DNA from: Senimuribacter intestinalis
Lineage (GTDB): Bacteria; Bacillota; Clostridia; Peptostreptococcales; Anaerovoracaceae
DNA: 64,000 nt
NCBI GenBank assembly: GCA_943192975.1
Contig: CALPCJ010000009.1
Location: forward strand, 1 to 64,000
Direction of reading: 5' to 3'
Position numbers and translations under genes: made by a program. Positions 43,100 through 53,600 of the stretch are shown here, piece by piece. The first letter of the stretch is position 1, and each line of letters opens with the position of its first letter. The notes beneath the pieces are model-generated. The model did not search any database, was not told the origin of the DNA, and worked only from the letters and a program-made list of their open reading frames with translations.

Positions 43100-44341
43100 A
43101 TGATTTCATACATTTTAAAAGGCCGCCTTATCGACGGTATATCCGATACCCCTATAGAAAACGGACTCGTTGCCGTTGAAGGAAGCTGCATCGTCTATGC
43201 CGGTGCGGAAACTGGTTTTGATGCTGCAGCTTTTGATACAGATAACAGCACAACTTTGCTTGATGCCGGAACCGGAACCATCCTACCCGGCTTTATCGAC
43301 TGTCATGCTCACCTTTTCGGCGATGAAAACGCCGGAAGCTTTGCAGATGGCAAAATCTTTGGCGATCAATTGCTGGGCGCCGCTTATCAATGCGGTCTGC
43401 TTCTGGATGCCGGTTTTACTTCTCTGCGGGATATGTCCGAAAATGGTCTGTATCTTTCCCGTGCGGTGGAACGCGGCATTCTTCGCGGTCCTAAAATCAT
43501 GCCCGGCGGAAAAATCCTGGGAATTACTTCCGGTCACGTGGATATGAATCCATCCTTATCAAAAGAAGAATTGAATCGCCTGGATCATACCTCCAGACTC
43601 GTCGATGGTCCGTGGGACTGTGTACAGGGAGTCAGAGAACAATTCCGCGCCGGGGCAAAATTCATTAAAATCTGCGCTACTGGAGGCGTTTCTTCTCCTA
43701 CAGACCGTCTGGATGACGTTCAGTTTTCCCCGGAAGAACTAAAGGCAATTGCTGACGAAGCAAAACGCCATCACAGCTATGTCTGTGCCCACTGCACCGG
43801 ATATGAAGGCACTTATCAAGCGCTGCTTTCCGGTATCACCTGCATAGAACACGGCGTGTACTTAACGCAGCGTGAAATTGATTTGATGAAAGAACTGGAT
43901 GCTACTTTAGTCACCACCCTCGCTGTGTCTTTGGGCGTTGCCAATATTCCCGGTCTTCCTGAATGGATGGAGAAAAAGGTCAAAACCTGTGCAGCTGCAA
44001 ATGTCAAAACTATTGAAATGGCACGCAAAGCTGGAATTCGTATTGCACTGGGAACTGATTTTTCCAACAGCCCAAACAGCCCTTATCTGGAGAACGGTAA
44101 AGAATTCGCTGCCATGTGCAGAGCTGGCATGACACCGATGGAAGCCATCAAAGCAGGTACATCAAATGCTGCACATCTCCTTTGCGAAGATGCCAGCACC
44201 GGTTGTCTAACGCCTGGAAAACTGGCTGATATCGTCATCGTAGATGGCAATCCTCTTTCCGATATCAGCTGTCTGACTCATGCCGACCACGTAAAAATGG
44301 TTATGGTAGATGGAGAAATGAAAAAAGAAAATCTACAGTAG
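43100..44341 (+). CDS. Metal-dependent amidohydrolase (imidazolonepropionase/prolidase-like)
   Basis: The protein has 413 residues. The first metal-binding motif is GFIDCHAHLFGDE near residue 69, with further ligands in CAHCTGYEG and HGVYL, and the catalytic Asp in ALGTDFSNSP. Related enzymes of this amidohydrolase group (peptidase M38 relatives) hydrolyse Xaa-Pro or other N-acyl amino acids and imidazolonepropionate. The exact substrate is open. The ATG at 43100 follows AAGGGAG. It is divergent from the peptidase-lyase operon and shares its operator-like palindrome. Confidence 0.85.
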   Translation: MISYILKGRLIDGISDTPIENGLVAVEGSCIVYAGAETGFDAAAFDTDNSTTLLDAGTGTILPGFIDCHAHLFGDENAGSFADGKIFGDQLLGAAYQCGLLLDAGFTSLRDMSENGLYLSRAVERGILRGPKIMPGGKILGITSGHVDMNPSLSKEELNRLDHTSRLVDGPWDCVQGVREQFRAGAKFIKICATGGVSSPTDRLDDVQFSPEELKAIADEAKRHHSYVCAHCTGYEGTYQALLSGITCIEHGVYLTQREIDLMKELDATLVTTLAVSLGVANIPGLPEWMEKKVKTCAAANVKTIEMARKAGIRIALGTDFSNSPNSPYLENGKEFAAMCRAGMTPMEAIKAGTSNAAHLLCEDASTGCLTPGKLADIVIVDGNPLSDISCLTHADHVKMVMVDGEMKKENLQ

Positions 44342-44366
44342 ATTTTCTCTTTTCTTAAGACATAAA

Positions 44367-44398
44367 AAAGCCCCATCATTTCAGCACGATGGGGCTTT
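44367..44398. terminator. Bidirectional terminator
   Basis: AAAGCCCCATC (44367-44377) pairs with GATGGGGCTTT (44388-44398). A-rich and T-rich flanks allow use from both sides: the amidohydrolase on the plus strand and the toxin-antitoxin pair on the minus strand. Confidence 0.85.
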
Positions 44399-44434
44399 AA
44401 AATCACATGTGGTTATTTATTATTGTATTTTCTA

Positions 44435-44755
44435 TCAATCCTGACTAAAAAGAAGGGCCAGATAATCAGTTCTGCTATCTAATACTCTGATGACTTCAAT
44501 CTGTTCTATCGCAGCATTCACTTCATAAAAAACAATCTGTTTATCTATAATAAAAAAACGTATCTCTGTTTCTATTTCGTCAAACCTTTCTTTTAGCAGC
44601 ATTCCCATCATTGGCTGTTTTTTTAACAAAGATATCCCTTGAAGAATTCGCGTCCGAAACTTTCTTGCTGCATTCTCATTGCCAAGTTCATGTTCCATAT
44701 ATCCTGCGGTGGATTCAATGTCAAAAATTGCTGACGGTCTGTATTTCACGTTCAT
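44435..44755 (-). CDS. RelE/ParE-family toxin
   Basis: The protein has 106 residues with the RelE/ParE fold pattern: an N-terminal strand (NVKYRPSAIFDIESTAGYM), two helices with a basic patch (AARKFRTRILQGISLLKK), then strands (EIRFFIIDKQIVFYEV) and VIRVLDSRTDYLALL. It would act as an mRNA interferase or a gyrase inhibitor; I cannot tell which. Its ATG overlaps the antitoxin stop by four bases. Confidence 0.85.
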   Translation of the reverse strand: MNVKYRPSAIFDIESTAGYMEHELGNENAARKFRTRILQGISLLKKQPMMGMLLKERFDEIETEIRFFIIDKQIVFYEVNAAIEQIEVIRVLDSRTDYLALLFSQD

Positions 44756-45057
44756 GGCATTTCTACTCCAAGTCGCTTATATACATCTGCTTCGCTCACT
44801 AATTCTCCGGATTCTTTTCCCTCATCAAGTGCCTGCATCAGTTTTTCCATTGCTTTTGATTTAATGTACTCTGCATTGTCTCCGGAAACCTGAAATGGAA
44901 ATCCACCGGCATTCAGTGTCTGCTGTAAAAAAATATTGATTGCCTGAGTCAAAGTGATACCACTTTTGGCATAAATGGATTCCACCTCATTTTTTACCTC
45001 CGGATTGATTCGGAAATGATAGGTAGCAGTTTTCGGTGCTGAAAGTGCATTCTTCAT
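44752..45057 (-). CDS. RelB/DinJ-family antitoxin
   Basis: The protein has 101 residues with a ribbon-helix-helix N-terminus (ATYHFRINPEVKNEVESIY, then GITLTQAINIFLQQ) and NAGGFPF, typical of DinJ/RelB. The C-terminal part would wrap the toxin. It probably represses its own promoter: TTGATT (45113-45118), 17 bases, TATAAT (45090-45095). Confidence 0.9.
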   Translation of the reverse strand: MKNALSAPKTATYHFRINPEVKNEVESIYAKSGITLTQAINIFLQQTLNAGGFPFQVSGDNAEYIKSKAMEKLMQALDEGKESGELVSEADVYKRLGVEMP

Positions 45058-45089
45058 GGTTACTATACCTCCTTAAGTGTTTCACCAAT

Positions 45090-45118
45090 ATTATATCCTC
45101 TCCTTACCAAAAAATCAA
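45090..45118 (-). promoter_or_regulatory. Promoter of the toxin-antitoxin pair
   Basis: TTGATT and TATAAT with a 17-base spacer on the minus strand, 33 bases before the antitoxin ATG. Confidence 0.6.
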
Positions 45119-45172
45119 TATACGTGATACATTGTGCTGCATTAAAATCAAATTACAAGGAATAAAGCAACT

Positions 45173-47149
45173 TTACAGATACTTCTCAAACCACTGCAGC
45201 ATCTCATCGTAGTAATGCTGTTGCTGCTTAGGATGAGACGGCTGCTCATGCGCTACGTGCGGATAAAGCACCATCTTTACAGGAAGATCCGGGTGCAAAT
45301 CCTTCACCGCCACAAAGAGCTGGTGAGCGCCTTCTACCGGTGTACGCAAATCATCAGTTCCATGGAGAATCAAAAGCGGTCTGTCAATACGCTCCGCATA
45401 GGCAACGGGAGATTCTTTCAGCTGGTTAACCATAAACTCTTCGAAGCTGTCATAATCCTTGCTGCACCCTTGCATGTCACTGCTGGCGTAGCTAATCATA
45501 TTATTTGAAATACTCCGTTGTGTAACATAGGCTTTAAACCGCTTACTATGAGTTGCCATATAATTTACCATATAGCCGCCATAGCTTCCCCCTGTCACAC
45601 CGATTCTTTCCGGATCAATCCAAGAAAACCTCTTGCAGGCTTCGTCCACAATCTGAAGACAATCCTCATAAGCCCTGTTGTCATAAGCCTTTTTAATATC
45701 TCCGTGATTCATGCCATAGCTTGAGCTTCCTCTCGGGTTGCAGTAAATCACCGCATAGCCTGCTCCTGCGAAGCACTGGTGCTCAATAGTAAAGCCGTAG
45801 GTATAAAACGGATGCGGCCCGCCATGTATATACAGAATCGCCGGATACTTTTTAGAAGCATCCAGATTTTGAGGCGACATGACCCACCCATGTACACGAC
45901 TGTCTCCATCCAGTGTATCCACAAAGAACTCCTCCGGCTGACTGTAGTTCACTGCATCAAGTAGCTCCTGGGCAGACTGAATACCGGTCTCAGTACATAC
46001 GCCGGTTGCCAGTTCCAAAATCTGATATCTCTCCGGTACCGTCTCCTCACAAACCGCAATCAGAGCCTTGCCGTTCTGAATGGTTGAAATGCCATGGACG
46101 ACCTTCTTTCCGCTTTGTATTACGCGGGCTGCACCGCCATCAACCGGTACACCGTAAAGCCGGCACTGACCTTGCCAGCCTGCGTGGAAAAACGCTTCCT
46201 TTCCGTCTTCACTGACCTGCAGCTTGTCAAAACCCCAACCGCAGAAAGCATTATACGGAAACTGTACGCACTGCAAGCAATCCTCGGAAGGTTCGAAAAT
46301 ACACTGATATCCGCTTCCATCTGTTTCGATTTTATAAAGGTACACATCCGGATAGGTTATTTCGTCTGATAGTTGTATATCATTTGGCATTTCCAAACAG
46401 CCTGCGATAATATATTTTCCGTCAGGTGTTGCCACCGGTCTAACCGGATTCGGGTAGGAAACCAGCCATAAATCCTGCGTTAAACGACTGATTTTGCCAA
46501 CCTGTGCCGGTTCTTTTGCTTCAATCCGAAGAAGATCCATGCCCAGAAGCTGTTCTTTATCACGAAATCTACTGCTTCCACAAATTACAAAGCTTCCATC
46601 TGCCGACCAGTTATGGTGCATATAGTCAAAATCCCCGTCTGTAAGCTGTGTGGTCTTTCCCGTCTCAATCTCTGTCATGTAAAGATGCATATGACTATCC
46701 GGGGTATAAAATCCAATACCGTCAAATTTATACCCAAAATCCTCTATTACAATTGCCTCATCCTCATATTTGCGCTGCGGGCTGCTGCCTGCCGATGGAG
46801 AAGCAAACAAAATTCTGCTGCCGTCCGGCGACCAGATTGGCTCCATGACAGGCGTTTTCATAGAAGTAACCTGTCTAACTGCCTCAGTTTCTAAATCATA
46901 GATATGAATTTGACGTCCTGCTTTTGTAGAAGAAATAAACAGCAGCAATTTTCCATCGGGACTAAAAGCAGGGCTCCCCTCACCGCCTCCTCCGGCTGTA
47001 ATCGTTTTTTCGGTCCCATCTGCCAGGTTTCTCAGTTTGACGGTTCCTTCTACCGCATATGCAATCAAGCTTTTTGATTCTAAATAATCTGCTCCGGTAA
47101 ATCGCTGAAACTCCAGACAATCTGCAAATTTAGAAGTTCTCTTACTCAT
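45173..47149 (-). CDS. S9 family peptidase (acylaminoacyl-peptidase type)
   Basis: The protein has 658 residues. The N-terminal part is a WD40-like beta-propeller (YSPDG-like turns such as AFSPDGKLLLF, WSPDGSRILFA). The C-terminal alpha/beta-hydrolase has the Ser nucleophile in GVTGGSYGGYM (near residue 521), the Asp in HGTDDLRTPVEGA, and the His in PHVAHEQPSH. No signal peptide is seen. It removes acyl residues or short peptides in the cytosol. The ATG at 47149 follows GGAGGTG and overlaps the upstream S9 gene by eight bases. Confidence 0.92.
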   Translation of the reverse strand: MSKRTSKFADCLEFQRFTGADYLESKSLIAYAVEGTVKLRNLADGTEKTITAGGGGEGSPAFSPDGKLLLFISSTKAGRQIHIYDLETEAVRQVTSMKTPVMEPIWSPDGSRILFASPSAGSSPQRKYEDEAIVIEDFGYKFDGIGFYTPDSHMHLYMTEIETGKTTQLTDGDFDYMHHNWSADGSFVICGSSRFRDKEQLLGMDLLRIEAKEPAQVGKISRLTQDLWLVSYPNPVRPVATPDGKYIIAGCLEMPNDIQLSDEITYPDVYLYKIETDGSGYQCIFEPSEDCLQCVQFPYNAFCGWGFDKLQVSEDGKEAFFHAGWQGQCRLYGVPVDGGAARVIQSGKKVVHGISTIQNGKALIAVCEETVPERYQILELATGVCTETGIQSAQELLDAVNYSQPEEFFVDTLDGDSRVHGWVMSPQNLDASKKYPAILYIHGGPHPFYTYGFTIEHQCFAGAGYAVIYCNPRGSSSYGMNHGDIKKAYDNRAYEDCLQIVDEACKRFSWIDPERIGVTGGSYGGYMVNYMATHSKRFKAYVTQRSISNNMISYASSDMQGCSKDYDSFEEFMVNQLKESPVAYAERIDRPLLILHGTDDLRTPVEGAHQLFVAVKDLHPDLPVKMVLYPHVAHEQPSHPKQQQHYYDEMLQWFEKYL

Positions 47150-49190
47150 GTGCTTTCCCACCTCCGCATAAATATGTGGTAAACCAGTCTGTCATCTCCG
47201 AAAGATGTCTAATCTGATTATATAATTTTCCAATTCTGTCTACGCCGTGATTTTCTGTCGGGAACATAACAAGACGCACCGGAATTTCAGGATTTCTATC
47301 CTTCATCGCAATAAAAAGCTGTTCTGCCTGCTCAAAGCTGCAGCGGTAATCTTTATAGCCGTGCAAAATCAGAAGCGGCACTTTCATGTTGTCGATATAG
47401 GTAATCGCATTCCCTCTTGCTCTATCTAAAAGTTCATCCAGCATTTTCATACCTTCCCAGCTTGGTCTTGCTGAAATGAATCCCATATCACCTGTTCCGT
47501 AAGAAGTTGAGGGATTAATCAGGGAACGCTGCGTTACTGCTGCTGCAAAATGGTTTGTTCTGCCGATAAATTTATTTGTCATATATCCGCCATAGCTGCC
47601 TCCGGTTACGCCGATTCGCTTTTCATCGATGAAGCCCTTTTCACAGGCTGCCTGCACCACGGCAATCAAGTCGTCCATGGCTTCCTTCGCCCAGGCGATT
47701 CCGTCTGCGCAAAAAGCTCTGCCATAGCCAACGCTGCCCCTTGGATTTGCAAAAATTACCGCCATGCCGGCAGCTGCCAGAGCGTGAAACTCATGCCAGT
47801 ATTCTGCTGTAAAGGTACATTCCGGACCGCCGTGAATATAAAGCACCGCCGGATATTTCTGTCCCTTTTCCTGATTTTCCGGGTGCATCACCCAGCCTTG
47901 CAAATCAGCCTTTCCGTCAAAGGATTTCACAGAAAGTTCCTCTGTCTTTGGCAGTTCATAATCAGAAAGCCAAGGATTCGCATCAGTTAGCCTGTGTGCC
48001 TCCTTAGTGCCTGCCAATTTGACGTAAGCTTCTGCCGGTCCTTCAAAATTTGCCATTAAATATACCAGACTTCCCTCCTTTGCTATCGCAAATTCGTGAA
48101 TGCAGGTTTCTCCCGCTAAAATCAGTTCTACAGGTTCTTCAATTCTGTGTAAGTGCTTTCTGTACAAGCTTTCTCTTCCGCAGAAAGTTGACAAAAAGTA
48201 CAGATAATCATCCTTCGCACAGTCAAAATAACTGCTGCTCTCTCCATATACTGAACGTCCCACAGGAAATCCATTGAGTCCATGGCAAAGTTGATCTTCT
48301 TCCTCCCCGATTACGGCTCTCGTTTTATTATCTTTCAGACTGTATGCATAAGGCAGTATGATGGTACTTCCATCTTCCAGCATCGGACAGACAGCGAACA
48401 CAATTTCTTTGCCATCTTCTGAAAAAGCCGGACAAGTATCCGCATAAACTCCGATGTCATTTGTCAGCAGCTTTGGCTTCCCTCCCTGAATATCACAAAG
48501 GAATAGCTCCGCTTGCCGTCCCTTTGCACCTGTATGGAGATATCCATAGAAAGCGGCTGTACTGCCATCAGGTGAAATCTGTGGATACACATATTCCAAT
48601 CCATCTACGGTCAAAAGTTCCTGCGCTCCGCTCTCAATATCCAGAACTGCAATCTTCGGCAGCTGACCTTTTCGCATGCCATACCATTCATCCATTTTGT
48701 AGGTCAAATCGGTGATTTCGTAAGGACTGTATTCCACTTCTTCTTTCCACGCAGTCTTCTCTTCATCTGACATGATGACAAACATGGACGCATCGTCAAC
48801 CTCCTGCTGCCATAAATCAATTTCTAAAACAGCCTTTTTCCCATTTCTCGACAAGCTGTAACGATTGACTCCATGTCTTGCAGATGTCAGCATTTCACAA
48901 CTTTGTGTTAAAATATTATACTGATATAACTGTCTCTCGCCGCTTGCATCAGACAAATAAAGCAGCGTATCGTCGTCTAAAAACTGCGGCTGACTGCAGC
49001 TGCCTGCAAGCTGTAAAACCTGCGGAGCGCTGTCTTTCAAATCCGTCAGGTGGATTTGCCCGGAAAACAGCCCAGTTTCTTCATCCCCTTTATAATTGAC
49101 CCAGGCAGCCAGGCTCCCCTGTGGATTTACTGCAATCCCTGATAGATAACGGATATATTTCATATCATCAGGTTGAAATTGTTTCTTCAT
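47142..49190 (-). CDS. S9 family peptidase, second copy in tandem
   Basis: The protein has 682 residues, an N-terminal propeller and a C-terminal hydrolase with GVTGGSYGGYMTNKF (Ser near 531), HGYKDYRCSFEQAEQ (Asp) and TENHGVDRIGK (His). Sequence identity to the downstream paralogue is moderate, so the substrates may differ. AAGGAG lies ahead of the ATG. It is the first gene of the operon under the shared TTGACAAAATGTTT promoter. Confidence 0.92.
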   Translation of the reverse strand: MKKQFQPDDMKYIRYLSGIAVNPQGSLAAWVNYKGDEETGLFSGQIHLTDLKDSAPQVLQLAGSCSQPQFLDDDTLLYLSDASGERQLYQYNILTQSCEMLTSARHGVNRYSLSRNGKKAVLEIDLWQQEVDDASMFVIMSDEEKTAWKEEVEYSPYEITDLTYKMDEWYGMRKGQLPKIAVLDIESGAQELLTVDGLEYVYPQISPDGSTAAFYGYLHTGAKGRQAELFLCDIQGGKPKLLTNDIGVYADTCPAFSEDGKEIVFAVCPMLEDGSTIILPYAYSLKDNKTRAVIGEEEDQLCHGLNGFPVGRSVYGESSSYFDCAKDDYLYFLSTFCGRESLYRKHLHRIEEPVELILAGETCIHEFAIAKEGSLVYLMANFEGPAEAYVKLAGTKEAHRLTDANPWLSDYELPKTEELSVKSFDGKADLQGWVMHPENQEKGQKYPAVLYIHGGPECTFTAEYWHEFHALAAAGMAVIFANPRGSVGYGRAFCADGIAWAKEAMDDLIAVVQAACEKGFIDEKRIGVTGGSYGGYMTNKFIGRTNHFAAAVTQRSLINPSTSYGTGDMGFISARPSWEGMKMLDELLDRARGNAITYIDNMKVPLLILHGYKDYRCSFEQAEQLFIAMKDRNPEIPVRLVMFPTENHGVDRIGKLYNQIRHLSEMTDWFTTYLCGGGKAHE

Positions 49191-49236
49191 AAAAATTCTC
49201 CTTGCATAGCGTCAATTCACTTTACTTATTGACACA

Positions 49237-49265
49237 ATAATAGCATATTTTAAACATTTTGTCAA
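49237..49265 (-). promoter_or_regulatory. Promoter of the S9 peptidase operon with the shared motif
   Basis: On the minus strand TTGACA (49260-49265), 17 bases, TATTAT (49237-49242). The spacer begins AAATGTTTAAAA, matching the elements at 43044 and 40387. A further GTCAA...TTGAC pair (49211-49233) lies in the leader. Confidence 0.75.
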
Positions 49266-49313
49266 TATAATTCCACCTTATTGTCACCTTTCCCAGGAAA
49301 ATATCTAAAAATA

Positions 49314-49338
49314 GGGCTGTCCATTTCTGGCACAGCCC
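49314..49338 (-). terminator. Terminator of the nifJ-CoA-transferase operon
   Basis: GGGCTGT (49314-49320) pairs with ACAGCCC (49332-49338). The minus strand continues TATTTTTAG. It lies 18 bases after the CoA-transferase stop. Confidence 0.75.
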
Positions 49339-49355
49339 ACTAGGAGGTAATTTAT

Positions 49356-50699
49356 TTATTTTAACTTATTGCTTCTTCTCCAGATACCCATTTTTTCCGC
49401 CTGAGAAATCAGGTCTTGCCGAAAATCTGGATGCGCTACGGAAATCACTTTTTCTGCCCTTTCCCAAAGACTTGCGCCTGCCAGGTTAACCATTCCCTGT
49501 TCTGTCACCAGATAGTAAGCGTGACTGCGCGGGTCTGTCACTACATCGCCTGCGCCAAGAGATGGCACAATACGGGATTCCAACAGCCCTGTCTCCTTAT
49601 TCACATAGGTCGACGCCATACAGAGAAATGCCTTTCCGCCCTTTGACAGGAATGCACCATACTGAAAATCCAACTGACCGCCGGTTCCGCTGATTTGACG
49701 AAAACCTGCCGTCTCAGCGCAGGTCTGTCCGAACAAATCCGTCGCAAGGCAGTTATTGATAGAGACCATATTATCCTGCTGTCCTATCACCTGAGGTAAA
49801 TTGGTATAATCCACCGGATAGCTGGCAAGCCCCGGATTTTCAGCTGCCCACTGATACAGTTCTTTACTTCCCAGACAAAAGCTCCATACACCTTTACCCC
49901 GATTCAAATTCTTACATCGGTTAGTCAGTTTTCCGCTCTTATAAAGATCCAGATATGCGTCGCACAGCATTTCCGTGTGCATGCCCAAATTCTTTACATC
50001 GGACTGCGCAATCAGTTTGCCCACCGCATTTGGCGTTCCGCCGATTCCCAGCTGCAGCACTGCGCCGTCACCGATTTCCTCACAAATATACGCTGCGATA
50101 GCGCTGTCCATTTCTGTAGGCGCTGCTGCTTTCAGAACAGGAAACGGCTCGTGCTCGCCTTCTATAATATAATCCACCTGAGAAATATGGATACATTCCT
50201 TTTCGCCGCCGTAAACCCGCGGCAGATGCTCGTTGACTTCAACTACCACCGTCTTTGCCTTTTCCAAAATCGCATAAGCCGCTGAGTTGGTCAGTGAAAA
50301 GTTAAAGTACCCGTGTCTGTCCATCTGCGAAACCGTGATACACGCCACATCGACCTTCAGAAAATCTCTGTAATATTTGGGCTGACTGCTGTAGTTCATT
50401 GGAATATAACTGCACAGTCCCTGATCCGCATATTTTCGTTCCAGCCCGGAAAGATGCCAGCTGTGATAATGAAAGGTACTGCTGCAAGGATCTGCTTCCA
50501 GTGTTGCCAAAGGTTTCAGCAGCATGGCGCCGCGAATCTTTACATTCTGCAGTTCCTCCTTTCGCTCTACCAGGGCTTCATCAAAGAGATATGGAATCTG
50601 AGAAATCATTCCATAGTCTACCCAGTCCCCGCTCTCCACCAAAAGAGCTGCGCTCTGCGCGCTAACTTTCTTTCTGCTGTACTCTGTCTGTAATAGCAT
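49356..50699 (-). CDS. Acetyl-CoA hydrolase/transferase family CoA-transferase
   Basis: The protein has 447 residues. It moves CoA between acetate and another acyl group such as butyrate, propionate or 4-hydroxybutyrate; the exact pair cannot be fixed from sequence. Family features are the Gly-rich LQLGIGGTPNAVGKLI and the catalytic Glu in LGMHTEMLCD (near residue 241). The C-terminal GLESRIVP-like stretch and VTDPRSHAYYLVTEQG also match. The ATG overlaps the nifJ stop by one base, so acetyl-CoA from pyruvate oxidation is linked to CoA transfer. Confidence 0.88.
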   Translation of the reverse strand: MLLQTEYSRKKVSAQSAALLVESGDWVDYGMISQIPYLFDEALVERKEELQNVKIRGAMLLKPLATLEADPCSSTFHYHSWHLSGLERKYADQGLCSYIPMNYSSQPKYYRDFLKVDVACITVSQMDRHGYFNFSLTNSAAYAILEKAKTVVVEVNEHLPRVYGGEKECIHISQVDYIIEGEHEPFPVLKAAAPTEMDSAIAAYICEEIGDGAVLQLGIGGTPNAVGKLIAQSDVKNLGMHTEMLCDAYLDLYKSGKLTNRCKNLNRGKGVWSFCLGSKELYQWAAENPGLASYPVDYTNLPQVIGQQDNMVSINNCLATDLFGQTCAETAGFRQISGTGGQLDFQYGAFLSKGGKAFLCMASTYVNKETGLLESRIVPSLGAGDVVTDPRSHAYYLVTEQGMVNLAGASLWERAEKVISVAHPDFRQDLISQAEKMGIWRRSNKLK

Positions 50700-53600
50700 T
50701 ACTTATCCTCCCCGGCAAGTCTGACAAGCTCCTTATAGCGTGCTTTGGCGTCCTTCTCCGCCTGTGCAAAGAGACGCTCTGCGTTTTCAGGAAAAGCTTT
50801 ATGTAAGGAGGCATAACGATTTTCCCCTTCCAAAAATTCTTGGTAGTTCAAGGAAGGTTCTTTGGAGTCCAGATAGAACTTGCCGGTTTCTTTGTGCGGA
50901 TTGTATCTGTACAGGAACCAGTAGCCTGCATCTACCGCACGCTTCATTTCTTCCTGGGCTTTGTCCATACCTATTTTCAAGCCGTGATTAATGCACGGCG
51001 CATAGGCAATAACAATGGACGGACCGCAAAAGTGTTCCGCTTCGTCGATGGCTTTCATCAGCTGGTTCGGATCTGCGCCCATAGCTACGCTGGCAACATA
51101 GCAGTTGCCCTGAGACATCATCATCCGTCCTAAATCCTTCTTAGCAGATTTTTTGCCTGCACTCTGAAACTGGGCTACAGCGCCAAGAGGCGTCGCTTTG
51201 CTGCTCTGTCCGCCGGTGTTGGAATAAACTTCCGTATCCACCACAAAGATATTGATATCTTCGCCCTGGGCGATCACATGATCCAGTCCGCCAAATCCTA
51301 TATCGTAAGCCCAACCGTCGCCGCCGTACATCCAGACAGTTTTTCTTGCCAGTTGATCTTTTGCGCTGATAATCTGTTCTTTTAAAACTCTGCTGCGACC
51401 TGTCAGCTCTGTTTCCTCAAGAGCTGCAAAGAGTGCCTTTGAAGCGTTCATGGAAGCGTCCACATCGTCAAAAGTGTCAAGCCACAGCTGAATCTGCGCG
51501 GCAAGCCCACTTTCCAGCTCCATAAGTTCGCAGACCCACATGCGCACCTTGTTTCTCTGCTGCTTCATAGACAGCAGCATGCCCAGCGCAAATTCCGCAT
51601 TATTTTCAAAGAGTGAATTACTCCATGCAGGACCTCTCCCTTCTGCATTTACCGTATATGGAACCGATGGCATTGCGGCGCCCCACGCCTGGGTACAACC
51701 TGTGCCGTTTGCCCAGTACATTCTGTCTCCGTAAAGCTGCGTCAAAAGCTTCGCATAAGGGGTTTCGCCGCAGCCCGCGCAGGCCCCGGAAAACTCGCAC
51801 AGTGGCTGTTTAAACTGGCTTCCCTTGACGGTATTTTTTGCAAAACAATCCTTCTCCTTTATAGTAAGTCCGTATTCCCACTGCGGTGTTACAGCCATGT
51901 CAGCAGGCGCAGAACACATCTTCAAAGCCTCCCCTTTCTTCGGGCAGACGGAAACACAGCTTCCGCAGCCAGTGCAGTCCATATCGCTGACCTGCATGGA
52001 GAAATACATCGTTTCCTCACCCTTAACGCCCTTTGCCGGTACTGTCTCAAAGCCTTCCGGCGAAGCCTTTTTTTCATTTTCATCTAAAAGATATGGTCTG
52101 ATAACACCGTGAGGGCATACGTAAGAGCAGCGGTTGCACTGGATACAGCTTGCGGCGTCCCAGAGAGGAATCTTTGCTGCAATACCGCGCTTTTCGTAAG
52201 CGGTCGTTCCCATAGGCATGGTGCCGTCCTCGTAGCCTTCGAAAGTAGATACCGGCAATGTGTCGCCCTTCTGCCCGTTGATTGGCATCAGAATTTCTCT
52301 GATAAATGACGGCAGCTTGGTCGCATCAACGGGAGTTTTCTCTGCACCGGCATTATCACTCAACTTTACAGCCTGTACGCACTGCATACCTGCATTGATG
52401 GCCTGCAGATTCTTCTGCACCACTGCTTCGCCCTTCTTCGCAAAGGATTTCCTTGCAGCTTCTTTCATCTGGTAAAGCGCCGCTTCCTCCGGCAAAATCT
52501 CCGCCAGCTTAAAGAATGCCGCCTGCAAAACCATGCTGATTCTGCTGTCAAGACCCAAACTTTCTGCAATACCGTTTGCGTCTATGATGTACACCCTTGC
52601 GCCCTTGTTCAGCAGAGTTTTCTTAACTTCCTTTGGTAGATTTTTATCGGTTTCCTCTACACTCCAACGTGTATTGAGAAGGAAAATGCCGCCCTCTTTC
52701 AACTCTGTCACGATGTCATACTTATCTAGAAAAGACTGATTGTGGCAGGCGATGAAATCCGCTGATTTCACCAGATAAGTGGACAGGATCGGCTCGTTTC
52801 CAAAGCGAAGATGGCTCTTGGTGATCCCAAAGGATTTTTTCGTATCATATTCAAAATACCCTTGGGCATACATCGGTGTATTTTGTCCGATAATTTTAAT
52901 GGAGTTCTTATTTGCACCTACCGTTCCATCACTGCCCAGCCCCCAGAATTTACACGCTTTCGTGCCTTTGTCTGCAATCTGAAAACTCTCGTCAACCGGA
53001 ATGGAAAGTCCGGTCACGTCGTCCTCTATGCCCACAGTGAACTCTTTCGCAGGGCAATCTTTCACAAGATGGTCGAAGACCGCTTTTATCTGCGCCGGTG
53101 TTGTATCCTTAGAAGAAAGGCCGTAACGTCCGCCGCAAAGATACGGTTTCTGCTCTTCATTGGCAAAAGCACCGCAAACAGTTAAATACAGAGGTTCGCC
53201 CATAGCGCCCATTTCCTTGCAGCGGTCCAGCACAGCAATTTTTTTCACCGTCTTTGGCAGCGCCCTCAGAAAATATTCTACGGAAAACGGATTGAACAGA
53301 TGAACCTGCAAATATCCGACTTTTTCACCGCAAAGATTCAGGGCTTCTACAGTTTCTCTCGCTGCGCCGCTGACGGAGCCCATAGCTATGATGACACGCT
53401 CTGCGTCCTTGGCGCCGTAATAGTTAAACAGATGATAGTCCTCTCCTGTGATTTTGTTGATTTCTGCCATATATTCCTCTACAATAGCAGGAACATTGTC
53501 ATAGGCCTTGTTGTTGGCTTCACGGAACTGAAAGTATACGTCCGGATTTTGCACTGTGCAGCGCAGGGTCGGATGATCAGGGTTGAGGGCTTCTTTCCGG

